DNA of 64,000 nucleotides from Roseovarius sp. A-2. Lineage in GTDB: Bacteria > Pseudomonadota > Alphaproteobacteria > Rhodobacterales > Rhodobacteraceae. The DNA lies in the NCBI RefSeq assembly GCF_002072155.1, contig NZ_BDIY01000001.1, positions 372,001-436,000 on the forward strand, in the 5' to 3' direction. A program made the position numbers and the translations under genes. The notes below the pieces were generated by a model that did no database searches, was not told where the DNA came from, and saw only the letters and a list, made by a program, of their open reading frames with translations. Within the stretch, counting starts at the first letter, position 1. Each line of letters opens with the position of its first letter. Below are positions 24,094 to 31,896 of this stretch, piece after piece.

Positions 24094-24975
24094 CTAAAGC
24101 GTCTCGGCAGCGATCCGCTGCCAGCCGCGCATCCGGGCCCGAAACCAGCTGCGTTGGCGCTTGGCATATTGCCGGGTGGCGGTGGTGGCGGCATCACGCG
24201 CGGTGTCGAGGGAGATCTCGCCGCGCAGATGGGCCACCAGTTCCGGTGCGCCAATTGCTTTCATCGACGGCAGCCTCGGGTCCCACTGGACGAGATTGGC
24301 GCGCACCTCTTCGAGCGCGCCCGCCGCCAGCATTGCGTCGAATCGCCGGGCGATGCGGGCGTTGAGCCAGTCCTTGTCGGCCTCGACCAGAAGGGCTGTG
24401 CAGGCAGAGATCGGCAGCACCGGTGGCGGGGTCGTGTCTTGCCAGGCGGCAAGGCCCCGGCCGGTGGCCTGTTGCACCTCCCAGGCGCGCTGCACGCGCA
24501 TCGGGTTTTGCGTGTCGATGCGGGCGCGGGTGGCGACGTCGATTCCCTTGAGCAGCGCGTCGATGCCCTGGCCCGCGCGCAGGCGGTCGGCCTCGGCGCG
24601 GATCGCGGGCGGCGTGGTGGGGATCTCGGCAAGCCCCTCGGTGAGTGCGGTGAAATAGAGCCCGGTGCCGCCCACGATGATCAGGCGGTCGGAGCCGTCG
24701 AGCAGGTCCGCCACCTCGCGCAGCCAGTGGCCCGCCGAATACGCCTCGCGCGCGCCGACATGCCCATATAGCCTGTGCGGCAGGGCCGCCTCATCCGCCG
24801 CATCGGGGCGTGCCGACAGAATGCGCCAGTTTTCATAGACTTGCAGCGCGTCGGCATTGACGATCACCCCGCCCTGCGCCCGTGCGATCGCCATGGCGAG
24901 CGCCGATTTGCCGCTTGCCGTCGGGCCCGCGATGAGAACGGGGCGGGTTTGGTCGATGTCGGATGCCGCATCCAT
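24094..24975 (-). CDS. miaA: tRNA dimethylallyltransferase
   Basis: 293 aa. Transfers a dimethylallyl group to A37 of UNN-decoding tRNAs. It carries the P-loop '[19 protein letters not shown]' (about residues 16-34), then 'VNADALQVY' (normally NADSxQxY, here Ala replaces Ser), '[10 protein letters not shown]', the substrate loop '[20 protein letters not shown]', and the C-terminal '[14 protein letters not shown]' typical of MiaA. Length is normal. It starts at 24975 and is divergent from pyrH with a 139-base gap. Not linked to hfq, as it is in gammaproteobacteria. Confidence 0.96.
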   Translation of the reverse strand: MDAASDIDQTRPVLIAGPTASGKSALAMAIARAQGGVIVNADALQVYENWRILSARPDAADEAALPHRLYGHVGAREAYSAGHWLREVADLLDGSDRLIIVGGTGLYFTALTEGLAEIPTTPPAIRAEADRLRAGQGIDALLKGIDVATRARIDTQNPMRVQRAWEVQQATGRGLAAWQDTTPPPVLPISACTALLVEADKDWLNARIARRFDAMLAAGALEEVRANLVQWDPRLPSMKAIGAPELVAHLRGEISLDTARDAATTATRQYAKRQRSWFRARMRGWQRIAAETL

Positions 24976-25114
24976 CCTCCCGCGTTACCCAAGATGGGCG
25001 TGTTTGACGAGAGACATTTCGAGCGGTTTCCCGCAGCACCTTGGTTTTCAGCGATTGCACCTGCTGTCCATTTGCGACATTTTGCGACCAACCCGAAATT
25101 CAGCGGAGATCGCG

Positions 25115-25846
25115 ATGACAGCCCCCGACAGCCCAAAGCCGAGATTCAGCCGCGTCATGCTCAAGATCTCGGGGGAGGCGTTGATGGGGGATACAACCTA
25201 CGGTCTGCATCCGCCCACCGTCGAGCGGATCGCGCGCGAAGTGAAGATCGTTCACGATCTCGGCGTGGAGATATGCATGGTGATCGGCGGCGGCAACATC
25301 TTTCGCGGCTTGCAGGGGTCCGCGCAGGGGATGGAGCGCACCACAGCCGACTACATGGGCATGCTGGCGACGGTGATGAACGCGCTCGCCATGCAATCGG
25401 CGCTGGAGAAGCTTGGCGTCTATTGCCGGGTGATTAGCGCCATTCGCATGGACGAGGTGGCAGAGCCCTATATCCGCCGCCGCGCTGTCCGGCACCTGGA
25501 GAAAAAGCGTGTCTGCATTTTTGCGGCAGGCACCGGCAACCCCTATTTCACCACCGATACGGCGGCGACGCTGCGTGCCAATGAAATGGCCTGCGAGGCA
25601 ATTCTCAAGGGCACCAAGGTGGATGGCGTTTATGACAAGGATCCGATCAAGCATGCCGATGCCAAGCGGTTCGAGCAGGTCACCTATGACGAGGTTCTGG
25701 CGCAGCACCTGGGCGTGATGGACGCCTCGGCAATCGCGCTGGCGCGCGACAATAACCTGCCGATCATCGTCTTCTCCCTGGACGAGCCGGGCGGCTTCAA
25801 GGGCATTCTCGCCGGCGAGGGGATCTATACAACCGTGCATGGTTGA
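25115..25846 (+). CDS. pyrH: UMP kinase (uridylate kinase)
   Basis: 243 aa from the ATG at 25115, preceded by GGAG. An amino-acid-kinase-fold enzyme phosphorylating UMP to UDP. Motifs: '[13 protein letters not shown]' at the N-terminus, '[11 protein letters not shown]' (Gly-rich loop), '[19 protein letters not shown]' (acceptor and ATP region) and '[16 protein letters not shown]'. First of the conserved pyrH-frr-uppS-cdsA-dxr-rseP series, although tsf, which usually precedes it, is absent here. frr starts 47 bases downstream. An open frame upstream of the ATG is not used. Confidence 0.97.
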   Translation: MTAPDSPKPRFSRVMLKISGEALMGDTTYGLHPPTVERIAREVKIVHDLGVEICMVIGGGNIFRGLQGSAQGMERTTADYMGMLATVMNALAMQSALEKLGVYCRVISAIRMDEVAEPYIRRRAVRHLEKKRVCIFAAGTGNPYFTTDTAATLRANEMACEAILKGTKVDGVYDKDPIKHADAKRFEQVTYDEVLAQHLGVMDASAIALARDNNLPIIVFSLDEPGGFKGILAGEGIYTTVHG

Positions 25847-25892
25847 GGCTAAACAAGGGGCAAGAGGCAGCCCGCAAGAAGGACCGAACGAC

Positions 25893-26456
25893 ATGGCTGA
25901 CGATATCGAAATCGACACGGGTGATCTGGAACGCCGGATGGAAGGGGCGATGAATTCGCTCAAGACCGAGTTTGCCTCGCTGCGCACGGGCCGGGCCTCG
26001 GCCTCGATGCTGGAGCCGGTTCAAGTCGACGCCTATGGCCAGATGACGCCGATCAACCAGGTGGGCACTGTGAATGTGCCCGAGCCGCGTATGGTCACCA
26101 TCAATGTCTGGGACAAGGGCCTGGTCGGTAAGGTCGAGAAGGCCATTCGCGAGAGTGGCCTCGGGATCAATCCGCAGCTCAACGGCACGATCATCATGCT
26201 GCCGATCCCCGAGTTGAACGAGGAGCGCCGCAAGGAGTTGACCAAGGTCGCCTCGCAATACGCCGAACATGCCCGCGTGGCGATCCGTAACGTACGCCGC
26301 GACGGCATGGACAAGATCAAGAAGGCCAAGGGCGACGGCATGTCCGAGGACGATCAGAAGTTCTGGGAAACCGAGGTGCAGGATCTGACTGACCGCTTCA
26401 TCAAGCTGGTCGACGAGGCGCTGGAGCATAAGCAAGCGGAGATCATGCAGGTCTGA
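25893..26456 (+). CDS. frr: Ribosome recycling factor
   Basis: 187 aa from the ATG at 25893 (AAGAAGGA upstream). The helical tRNA-mimic is recognised by '[20 protein letters not shown]', '[15 protein letters not shown]', '[15 protein letters not shown]' and the C-terminal '[14 protein letters not shown]'. With EF-G it splits post-termination ribosomes. The stop codon overlaps an ATG of uppS (TGATG), so the downstream gene is translationally linked. Confidence 0.97.
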   Translation: MADDIEIDTGDLERRMEGAMNSLKTEFASLRTGRASASMLEPVQVDAYGQMTPINQVGTVNVPEPRMVTINVWDKGLVGKVEKAIRESGLGINPQLNGTIIMLPIPELNEERRKELTKVASQYAEHARVAIRNVRRDGMDKIKKAKGDGMSEDDQKFWETEVQDLTDRFIKLVDEALEHKQAEIMQV

Positions 26457-26473
26457 TGATGGAAGGCGCGCAC

Positions 26474-27199
26474 ATGGCCAAGTCCAAGCCCGCAGGCGAG
26501 GGGCCGCGTCATGTGGCGATCATCATGGACGGCAATGGAAGGTGGGCGCAAAAACGTGGCCGACCGCGCCTGTTCGGCCATCACGCCGGCGCGCGCCGGG
26601 TGCGCGAAATCGTCCAAGCCTGCCCGGGGCTTGGTGTCAAGTATCTGACTATATTTGCCTTTTCGACTGAAAACTGGCGCCGGACACAGACCGAGGTGGC
26701 CGGGCTGATGAGCCTGTTTCGCCGCTACATCATGAAGGAAATGCAAGAGTTTGTGCGCGAGAATGTGCGCGTGCGCTTCATCGGCGACCGGCCCCGCCTT
26801 GATGCCAAGCTGCGCGGTCTGATGGATGAGGCCGAGGCGATGACTGCCCATTGCACCGGCACCAACCTGACCATCGCGCTCAATTACGGCGGCCGCGACG
26901 AGGTCTCGCGCGCCACGCAGCGGCTGGCACGGGATGTGGCCGAGGGGCGGCTCAGACCCGAGGATGTCGATGAGGAGACGCTGCCGCGCTACCTCGATAC
27001 CTGTGTGCTGCCCGATCCCGATCTGGTGATCCGCACCAGCGGCGAGGCACGAATTTCCAATTTCCTGCTGTGGCAGTCTGCCTATGCGGAATACGAGTTC
27101 ATCGACACGCTCTGGCCCGATTTCACGCCTGACATATTTGCGTCTTTGCTGGCGCAATACGGTGCGCGCGACAGGCGGTTCGGGGCCGTTCCCGCATGA
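26474..27199 (+). CDS. uppS: Undecaprenyl diphosphate synthase
   Basis: 241 aa. Makes the C55 isoprenoid carrier for peptidoglycan and lipopolysaccharide. The catalytic 'AIIMDGNGRWA' (Asp19), 'GHHAGARRVREIV', 'LTIFAFSTENWRR' and C-terminal 'LVIRTSGEARISNFLLWQSA' match the cis-prenyltransferase family. Two starts are possible: ATG at 26456 overlapping the frr stop, and ATG at 26474 with a strong GGAAGG 8 bases upstream; the latter also matches the usual short N-terminus and was chosen. The stop overlaps the cdsA start by 4 bases. Confidence 0.96.
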   Translation: MAKSKPAGEGPRHVAIIMDGNGRWAQKRGRPRLFGHHAGARRVREIVQACPGLGVKYLTIFAFSTENWRRTQTEVAGLMSLFRRYIMKEMQEFVRENVRVRFIGDRPRLDAKLRGLMDEAEAMTAHCTGTNLTIALNYGGRDEVSRATQRLARDVAEGRLRPEDVDEETLPRYLDTCVLPDPDLVIRTSGEARISNFLLWQSAYAEYEFIDTLWPDFTPDIFASLLAQYGARDRRFGAVPA

Positions 27200-27975
27200 G
27201 TGCTGCCGCCCGATGGTACGATCTGGCCCCGAGAATGATCTCGGGACTGGTGATGGTGGCCGTGGGCGCAGGGGCGATCTGGATCGGTGGCGGGGTCTTT
27301 GCTGGGCTGATCGCGGTGCTGGCCGGGCTGATGGTCTGGGAGGGCGCGCGCATGTTTGCGGCCCCCGACGCCCTACGCTCGGGCCTGCTGGCGGCGGTCG
27401 CGGTGGGGCTGGCGCTCTGGCTGCCGGGCCTTGTGGTGCTGCCGCTCCTGCTGGCGGTGGCGCTGGTCACGGTGCGGGCGGTTGACAGTGAGCGCGGGCC
27501 GTTCTTTGCACTCACGCTCTGGGCGATTCTGGGCTGCTACGCGATGGGTCTGCTGCGCGCCGAGGCAGGCGCGGTCTGGGTGCTGTGGCTGGTCTCGATC
27601 GTGGTCGTCTCTGACGTGGCGGGCTATTTCGCGGGGCGCAGTCTGGGAGGGCCGAAATTCTGGCCGCGCGTCAGCCCAAAGAAGACATGGTCGGGTACCG
27701 TGGCGGGCTGGATCGGGGCCGGGATCGTGGGCGCGCTGTTCGCCGTGTCCACGGACGCGGGGCTGGCGCTGATCCCCGTTTCTATCCTCGTCGGATTTGC
27801 CGGGCAGATGGGCGATATCGCCGAGAGCGCGGTCAAGCGTCTGCGCGAAGTCAAGGACAGTTCCAACCTCATTCCCGGTCATGGCGGCCTGCTCGACCGG
27901 TTCGATGCGATGCTGGGGGCGGCGCTGGTGGTGGTGATCCTGTGGGCGCTTGGCCTGATGCCGGGGGTGGTATGA
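27196..27975 (+). CDS. cdsA: Phosphatidate cytidylyltransferase
   Basis: 259 aa integral membrane enzyme producing CDP-diacylglycerol for phospholipid synthesis. About seven hydrophobic segments are visible. The family signature is complete near the C-terminus: 'SAVKRLREVKDSSNLIPGHG' followed by 'GLLDRFDAM', giving the Lys-Asp and Asp-Asp metal and CTP-binding residues. Overlaps uppS and dxr by ATGA junctions on both sides, so it is embedded in a tightly coupled operon. Confidence 0.96.
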   Translation: MSAAARWYDLAPRMISGLVMVAVGAGAIWIGGGVFAGLIAVLAGLMVWEGARMFAAPDALRSGLLAAVAVGLALWLPGLVVLPLLLAVALVTVRAVDSERGPFFALTLWAILGCYAMGLLRAEAGAVWVLWLVSIVVVSDVAGYFAGRSLGGPKFWPRVSPKKTWSGTVAGWIGAGIVGALFAVSTDAGLALIPVSILVGFAGQMGDIAESAVKRLREVKDSSNLIPGHGGLLDRFDAMLGAALVVVILWALGLMPGVV

Positions 27976-29144
27976 AACGGGTGTCCATTCTGGGGGCGAC
28001 CGGGTCGGTCGGGCAGAGCACGATTGACCTCATTCGTCGCGATCCCGCAGCCTATGACGTGGTGGCGCTGACCGGCGGCGGCAATGTCGCGCGGCTGGCG
28101 GCGGATGCCCGCGCGCTGCGCGCCGATCTGGCGGTGGTGGCGCAGGAGGATCTATTGCCGGACCTGCGCGCAGCGCTCGATGGCTCTGGGGTTGTGGCCG
28201 CCGCCGGTCGCACGGCCCTGATCGAGGCGGCACGGCGCCCCGCCGATTGGGTGATGTCGGCCATCGTGGGCGCGGCGGGGCTGGCCCCCGGTCTGGCGGC
28301 GCTGGAACAGGGCGCGACGCTGGCGCTGGCCAACAAGGAATCGCTGGTCACGGCGGGGCCGCTGCTGATGGCGACGGCCAAGGCGCATGGCGCGCAGATC
28401 CTGCCGGTGGACAGCGAGCATTCGGCGATCTTTCAGGCGCTTGTGGGCGAGGACCCGGCGGCGGTGACGCGGGTGATCCTGACCGCCTCGGGCGGGGCGT
28501 TGCGCGACTGGCCGCTGGAGCGGCTGGCGGCGGCGACGGTATCAGAGGCGTCGAGCCATCCCAACTGGGACATGGGGCAGCGGATCACCATCGATTCGGC
28601 GTCGATGTTCAACAAGGCGCTGGAGATGATCGAGGCCCGCGAATTCTTTGGGTTTGCCCCGGGTCAGATCGAGGTTCTGGTACACCCGCAATCACTGGTG
28701 CATGCGCTGGTGGGCTTCTGCGATGGCGGGCTGATGGCCCATGTCGGCCCGCCGGACATGCGCCATGCCATCGGTTATGCGCTCAACTGGCCCGACCGGC
28801 GCAGCCTGCCGGTGGCGGCGCTCGATCTGGCGGCGGCGGGGACGCTGGAGTTTCGCGCGCCCTGCGAGACGCGCTATCCAGCGCTGCGGCTGGCGCGCGA
28901 GGTGATGGCGGCGGGAGGCCTCTCGGGGGCGATCTTCAACGCCGCCAAGGAACGCGCGCTCGATCATTTCATCGCCGGGCGGGTGCGCTTTACCGATATG
29001 AACGCGATTGTCGAGGACACGCTTAGCGGTCTTACGGCGCGCCCCGAGGCCTGTTGTGACGATCCGACCCTTGATGTGGTGGCCCATATGGACCATTTGG
29101 CAAGGAATGAGGCCGACCGGGTGGCCATGAAGCGAAAAATTTAG
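27972..29144 (+). CDS. dxr: 1-deoxy-D-xylulose 5-phosphate reductoisomerase
   Basis: 390 aa from the ATG at 27972. Second step of the MEP isoprenoid pathway, feeding UppS. NADPH site 'SILGATGSVGQSTIDLIRR' at the N-terminus; metal and substrate site 'PVDSEHSAIFQAL' and 'SSHPNWDMGQRITIDSASMF' followed by 'NKALEMIEA'; the Glu in 'QIEVLVHPQSLVHALVGF' closes the site. Normal length. rseP begins 10 bases after its stop. Confidence 0.97.
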   Translation: MKRVSILGATGSVGQSTIDLIRRDPAAYDVVALTGGGNVARLAADARALRADLAVVAQEDLLPDLRAALDGSGVVAAAGRTALIEAARRPADWVMSAIVGAAGLAPGLAALEQGATLALANKESLVTAGPLLMATAKAHGAQILPVDSEHSAIFQALVGEDPAAVTRVILTASGGALRDWPLERLAAATVSEASSHPNWDMGQRITIDSASMFNKALEMIEAREFFGFAPGQIEVLVHPQSLVHALVGFCDGGLMAHVGPPDMRHAIGYALNWPDRRSLPVAALDLAAAGTLEFRAPCETRYPALRLAREVMAAGGLSGAIFNAAKERALDHFIAGRVRFTDMNAIVEDTLSGLTARPEACCDDPTLDVVAHMDHLARNEADRVAMKRKI

Positions 29145-29153
29145 GGACAGCAC

Positions 29154-30503
29154 GTGGATATACTGACTTTCCTGCCGCAATTCGGCAGTGTTTTCATGAC
29201 CATACTGGCCTTCATCGTGGCCCTTTCGGTGATCGTGGCGGTGCATGAATACGGCCATTACATCGTCGGGCGCTGGTCCGGCATCAAGGCGGAGGTGTTC
29301 TCGCTCGGCTTCGGCCCGGTGTTGTTTTCGCGGATGGACCGGCATGGCACGCGCTGGCAGATGGCCGCATTGCCGTTTGGCGGCTACGTGAAGTTTCTCG
29401 GGGATTCCGACGCGGCGAGCGGCAAGGACGGCGCGGCTATGGCCGAGTTGCCGCCCGAGCGGCTACGCCAGACCATGCACGGGGCGCCACTCTGGGCGCG
29501 CACGGCGACGGTGGCCGCGGGTCCGATTTTCAACTTCATCCTGTCGATTCTGATCTTCGCGGCGGTGATGATGTCCGGAGGCAAGGCCGCCGATCCGCTG
29601 ACCGTGGGCGAGTTGAAGCCGCTGCCGGTCGAGGGGGTGACGCTACAACCGGGCGACGAAATCCTGGCGGTCGCCGGCACATCATTGCCGGATATCGAGA
29701 ATGGTGAGGTCTATGACGCGTTTCTCGACACGCTGCCGATGCGCGCGCTGCTAGAGTACGAGGTGCGGCGTGCGGATGACCGCGTGACCGCGCAGGGCCC
29801 GCATCTGCTGCCTCCACTGGTGGGAGGCCTGTCGCCGCAATCGGCGGCGTTCGATGCTGGGCTGAAGGCGGGCGATGTGATCACCGCCGTGAACGACCGG
29901 CCCGTCGTGGCATTTTCGGAACTCAAGGAGATCGTCGAAGGTTCGAACGGTGCCCCGCTCGCGCTGACCATGTGGCGACCTGAAAGCGGCCCCTATGAGA
30001 CAACGCTGACCCCGCGCCGGGTGGACGAACCGCAGCCCGAGGGCGGATTCAGGACCGAATGGCGGATCGGGGTGGCGGGGGCCATGGCCTTCGAGCCCGC
30101 GACCGAGGCGCTCGGCCCGGTCGAGGCGCTCGGCGGTGCGGTGACGCAGACCGGCCAGATCATTCAGAGCTCGCTTTCGGGGCTGTATCACATGGTCACT
30201 GGGGCGATCAGCAGTTGCAACATGTCCGGCCCCATCGGAATCGCCGAAGTGTCGGGCGCGATGGCCAGCCAGGGCGCGCAGAGCTTCATCTGGTTCATCG
30301 CGGTGCTCTCGACCGCCGTGGGGCTTCTGAACCTCTTCCCGGTGCCGGTGCTCGATGGCGGGCATCTGGTGTTCTACGCCTATGAGGCCGTCGCCGGTCG
30401 CCCCCCGAGCGACCGCGCGTTGCGGGTGTTGATGTCGGTGGGGCTGACGCTGATCCTGTCGCTGATGCTGTTCGCGGTGTTCAACGATCTCTTCTGCCCA
30501 TGA
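29154..30503 (+). CDS. rseP: RIP-family site-2 zinc metalloprotease
   Basis: 449 aa from a GTG start. An inner-membrane intramembrane protease. The zinc motif HEYGH is at residues 31-35 in the first membrane segment, with 'GFGPVLFSRMDRHGTRWQMA' and 'PFGGYVKFLGDSD' after it. Two PDZ domains lie in the periplasmic part ('LQPGDEILAVAGTSL', 'FDAGLKAGDVITAVNDRPVV'). The C-terminal 'NLFPVPVLDGGHLVFYAYEA' supplies the third zinc ligand. In E. coli it cleaves RseA to free sigma-E; the substrate here is unknown. In many alphaproteobacteria bamA follows; here a 117-base gap leads to amiC. Confidence 0.95.
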   Translation: MDILTFLPQFGSVFMTILAFIVALSVIVAVHEYGHYIVGRWSGIKAEVFSLGFGPVLFSRMDRHGTRWQMAALPFGGYVKFLGDSDAASGKDGAAMAELPPERLRQTMHGAPLWARTATVAAGPIFNFILSILIFAAVMMSGGKAADPLTVGELKPLPVEGVTLQPGDEILAVAGTSLPDIENGEVYDAFLDTLPMRALLEYEVRRADDRVTAQGPHLLPPLVGGLSPQSAAFDAGLKAGDVITAVNDRPVVAFSELKEIVEGSNGAPLALTMWRPESGPYETTLTPRRVDEPQPEGGFRTEWRIGVAGAMAFEPATEALGPVEALGGAVTQTGQIIQSSLSGLYHMVTGAISSCNMSGPIGIAEVSGAMASQGAQSFIWFIAVLSTAVGLLNLFPVPVLDGGHLVFYAYEAVAGRPPSDRALRVLMSVGLTLILSLMLFAVFNDLFCP

Positions 30504-30620
30504 AATGTGCCCGCTTGGCGGAGGGCGGAATGTGAGTACTTGTGGAACGGAGACGGGCAGGGGGTGTGTTTGCCGCCTGGTTGATTTATCCTGTCGTGCA
30601 ACGAGACCGGGGATCGGCGG

Positions 30621-31850
30621 ATGAGCAGGATCATGCGAATATGGCTGATGCGGCTGGCGCTGCTGGTCTGTGCCTTTAGCGCGCAGGCGCAGGAGGCAGG
30701 TTTCAGCGGTCTGGCGCGGCTCGATCCGGCGCGCAGCGCGATCACCGATGCGGGCGGCGGGATCGAGGTGACGCTGGCACTGTCGCAGGGCGTGCCCTGG
30801 CGGGTGTTCACCCTCGACGATCCGGCGCGGCTGGTGCTCGATTTCCGCGAGGTGGACTGGCAGGGCGCGGGCGCGGGCGATCTGATCGACGGGCAGCGCG
30901 CGCTTGGCCTGCGGCTGGGGCAGATCCGGCCTGGCTGGTCGCGCATGGTGGTCGATCTCGCGGGACCGCATGTGCTGGAAGGGGCCGGGCTGCGCGTCGA
31001 TCCGCAGAGCGGCATGGCGCTGTTGCAACTTCGTCTCGGGGAACCGCATCCGCAGACCTTTGCCGCGCAGGCGGGCGCGCCCGATGTGCCGGGCTGGGAC
31101 CTGCCCGCCGCCGCGCCGCAGCGCGTGGCACCACCTGCGGACGATGGCGCGCTTCGGGTGGTTCTTGATCCCGGCCATGGCGGCATTGATCCCGGTGCAG
31201 AGGTGGACGGCACTCAGGAAAAGGACCTGATGCTGCGATTCGCGCGCGAGTTGAGCGAGGTGCTGTTGCGCGCGGGTGGGTTTGAGGTGGTGCTGACCCG
31301 CGATGCCGACGAATTCGTCAGCCTCGAGCGGCGCGTGGCGCTGGCGCATCGCGCCGGGGCAGATGTGTTTGTATCGCTGCATGCCGATGCGCTCTCGGGG
31401 GCGCGGGCGTGGGGGGCCTCGGTCTATACCTTGTCCGACAGCGCCTCTGATGCCGCGAGTGCCGCGCTGGCCGAGCGCCACAACCGCGCCGATATCCTGG
31501 CCGGAGTCGATCTGAGCGGGAAGGATGACGTGGTGGCCGATGTGCTGATGGACCTGGCGCGGATGGAGACGCAGCCGCGCGCTGATCATCTGGCGCGGGT
31601 GCTGCTCGACACGTTTCGTGCCGCCGATCTTCCGCTTCTATCGCGGCCGCAGCGGCATGCCGGGTTCTCGGTGCTCAAGGCGCCGGATATCCCGTCGGTG
31701 CTGATCGAACTGGGGTTTCTCTCCAGCCCGCGCGATCTGAAGAACCTGCGCGATCCGACATGGCGGGCGCGGGTGGCCGAGACCCTGCGCGATGCGCTGG
31801 GCGCGTGGCGCGATGCCGATGCGGCCCGTGCCGGGCTGGTGCGGCAATGA
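30621..31850 (+). CDS. amiC: N-acetylmuramoyl-L-alanine amidase (AmiC type)
   Basis: 409 aa. N-terminal signal peptide ('MRLALLVCAFSAQAQE', residues about 10-25), an AMIN localisation domain (about 35-140; 'VLDFREVDWQGAGAGDL') and a C-terminal Amidase_3 domain with zinc-binding residues in 'VVLDPGHGGIDPGAEV' (His), 'TQEKDLMLRFARELSE' (Glu), 'FVSLHADAL' (His) and the catalytic Glu in 'LIELGFLSS'. It splits septal peptidoglycan during cell separation, normally activated by a LytM factor such as EnvC. It lies 46 bases upstream of the PBP1A gene. Confidence 0.94.
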   Translation: MSRIMRIWLMRLALLVCAFSAQAQEAGFSGLARLDPARSAITDAGGGIEVTLALSQGVPWRVFTLDDPARLVLDFREVDWQGAGAGDLIDGQRALGLRLGQIRPGWSRMVVDLAGPHVLEGAGLRVDPQSGMALLQLRLGEPHPQTFAAQAGAPDVPGWDLPAAAPQRVAPPADDGALRVVLDPGHGGIDPGAEVDGTQEKDLMLRFARELSEVLLRAGGFEVVLTRDADEFVSLERRVALAHRAGADVFVSLHADALSGARAWGASVYTLSDSASDAASAALAERHNRADILAGVDLSGKDDVVADVLMDLARMETQPRADHLARVLLDTFRAADLPLLSRPQRHAGFSVLKAPDIPSVLIELGFLSSPRDLKNLRDPTWRARVAETLRDALGAWRDADAARAGLVRQ

Positions 31851-31896
31851 GCGGGGCCGCGCCAATCCTTTTGACCCGTGCCCCGCCGACGCCTAT

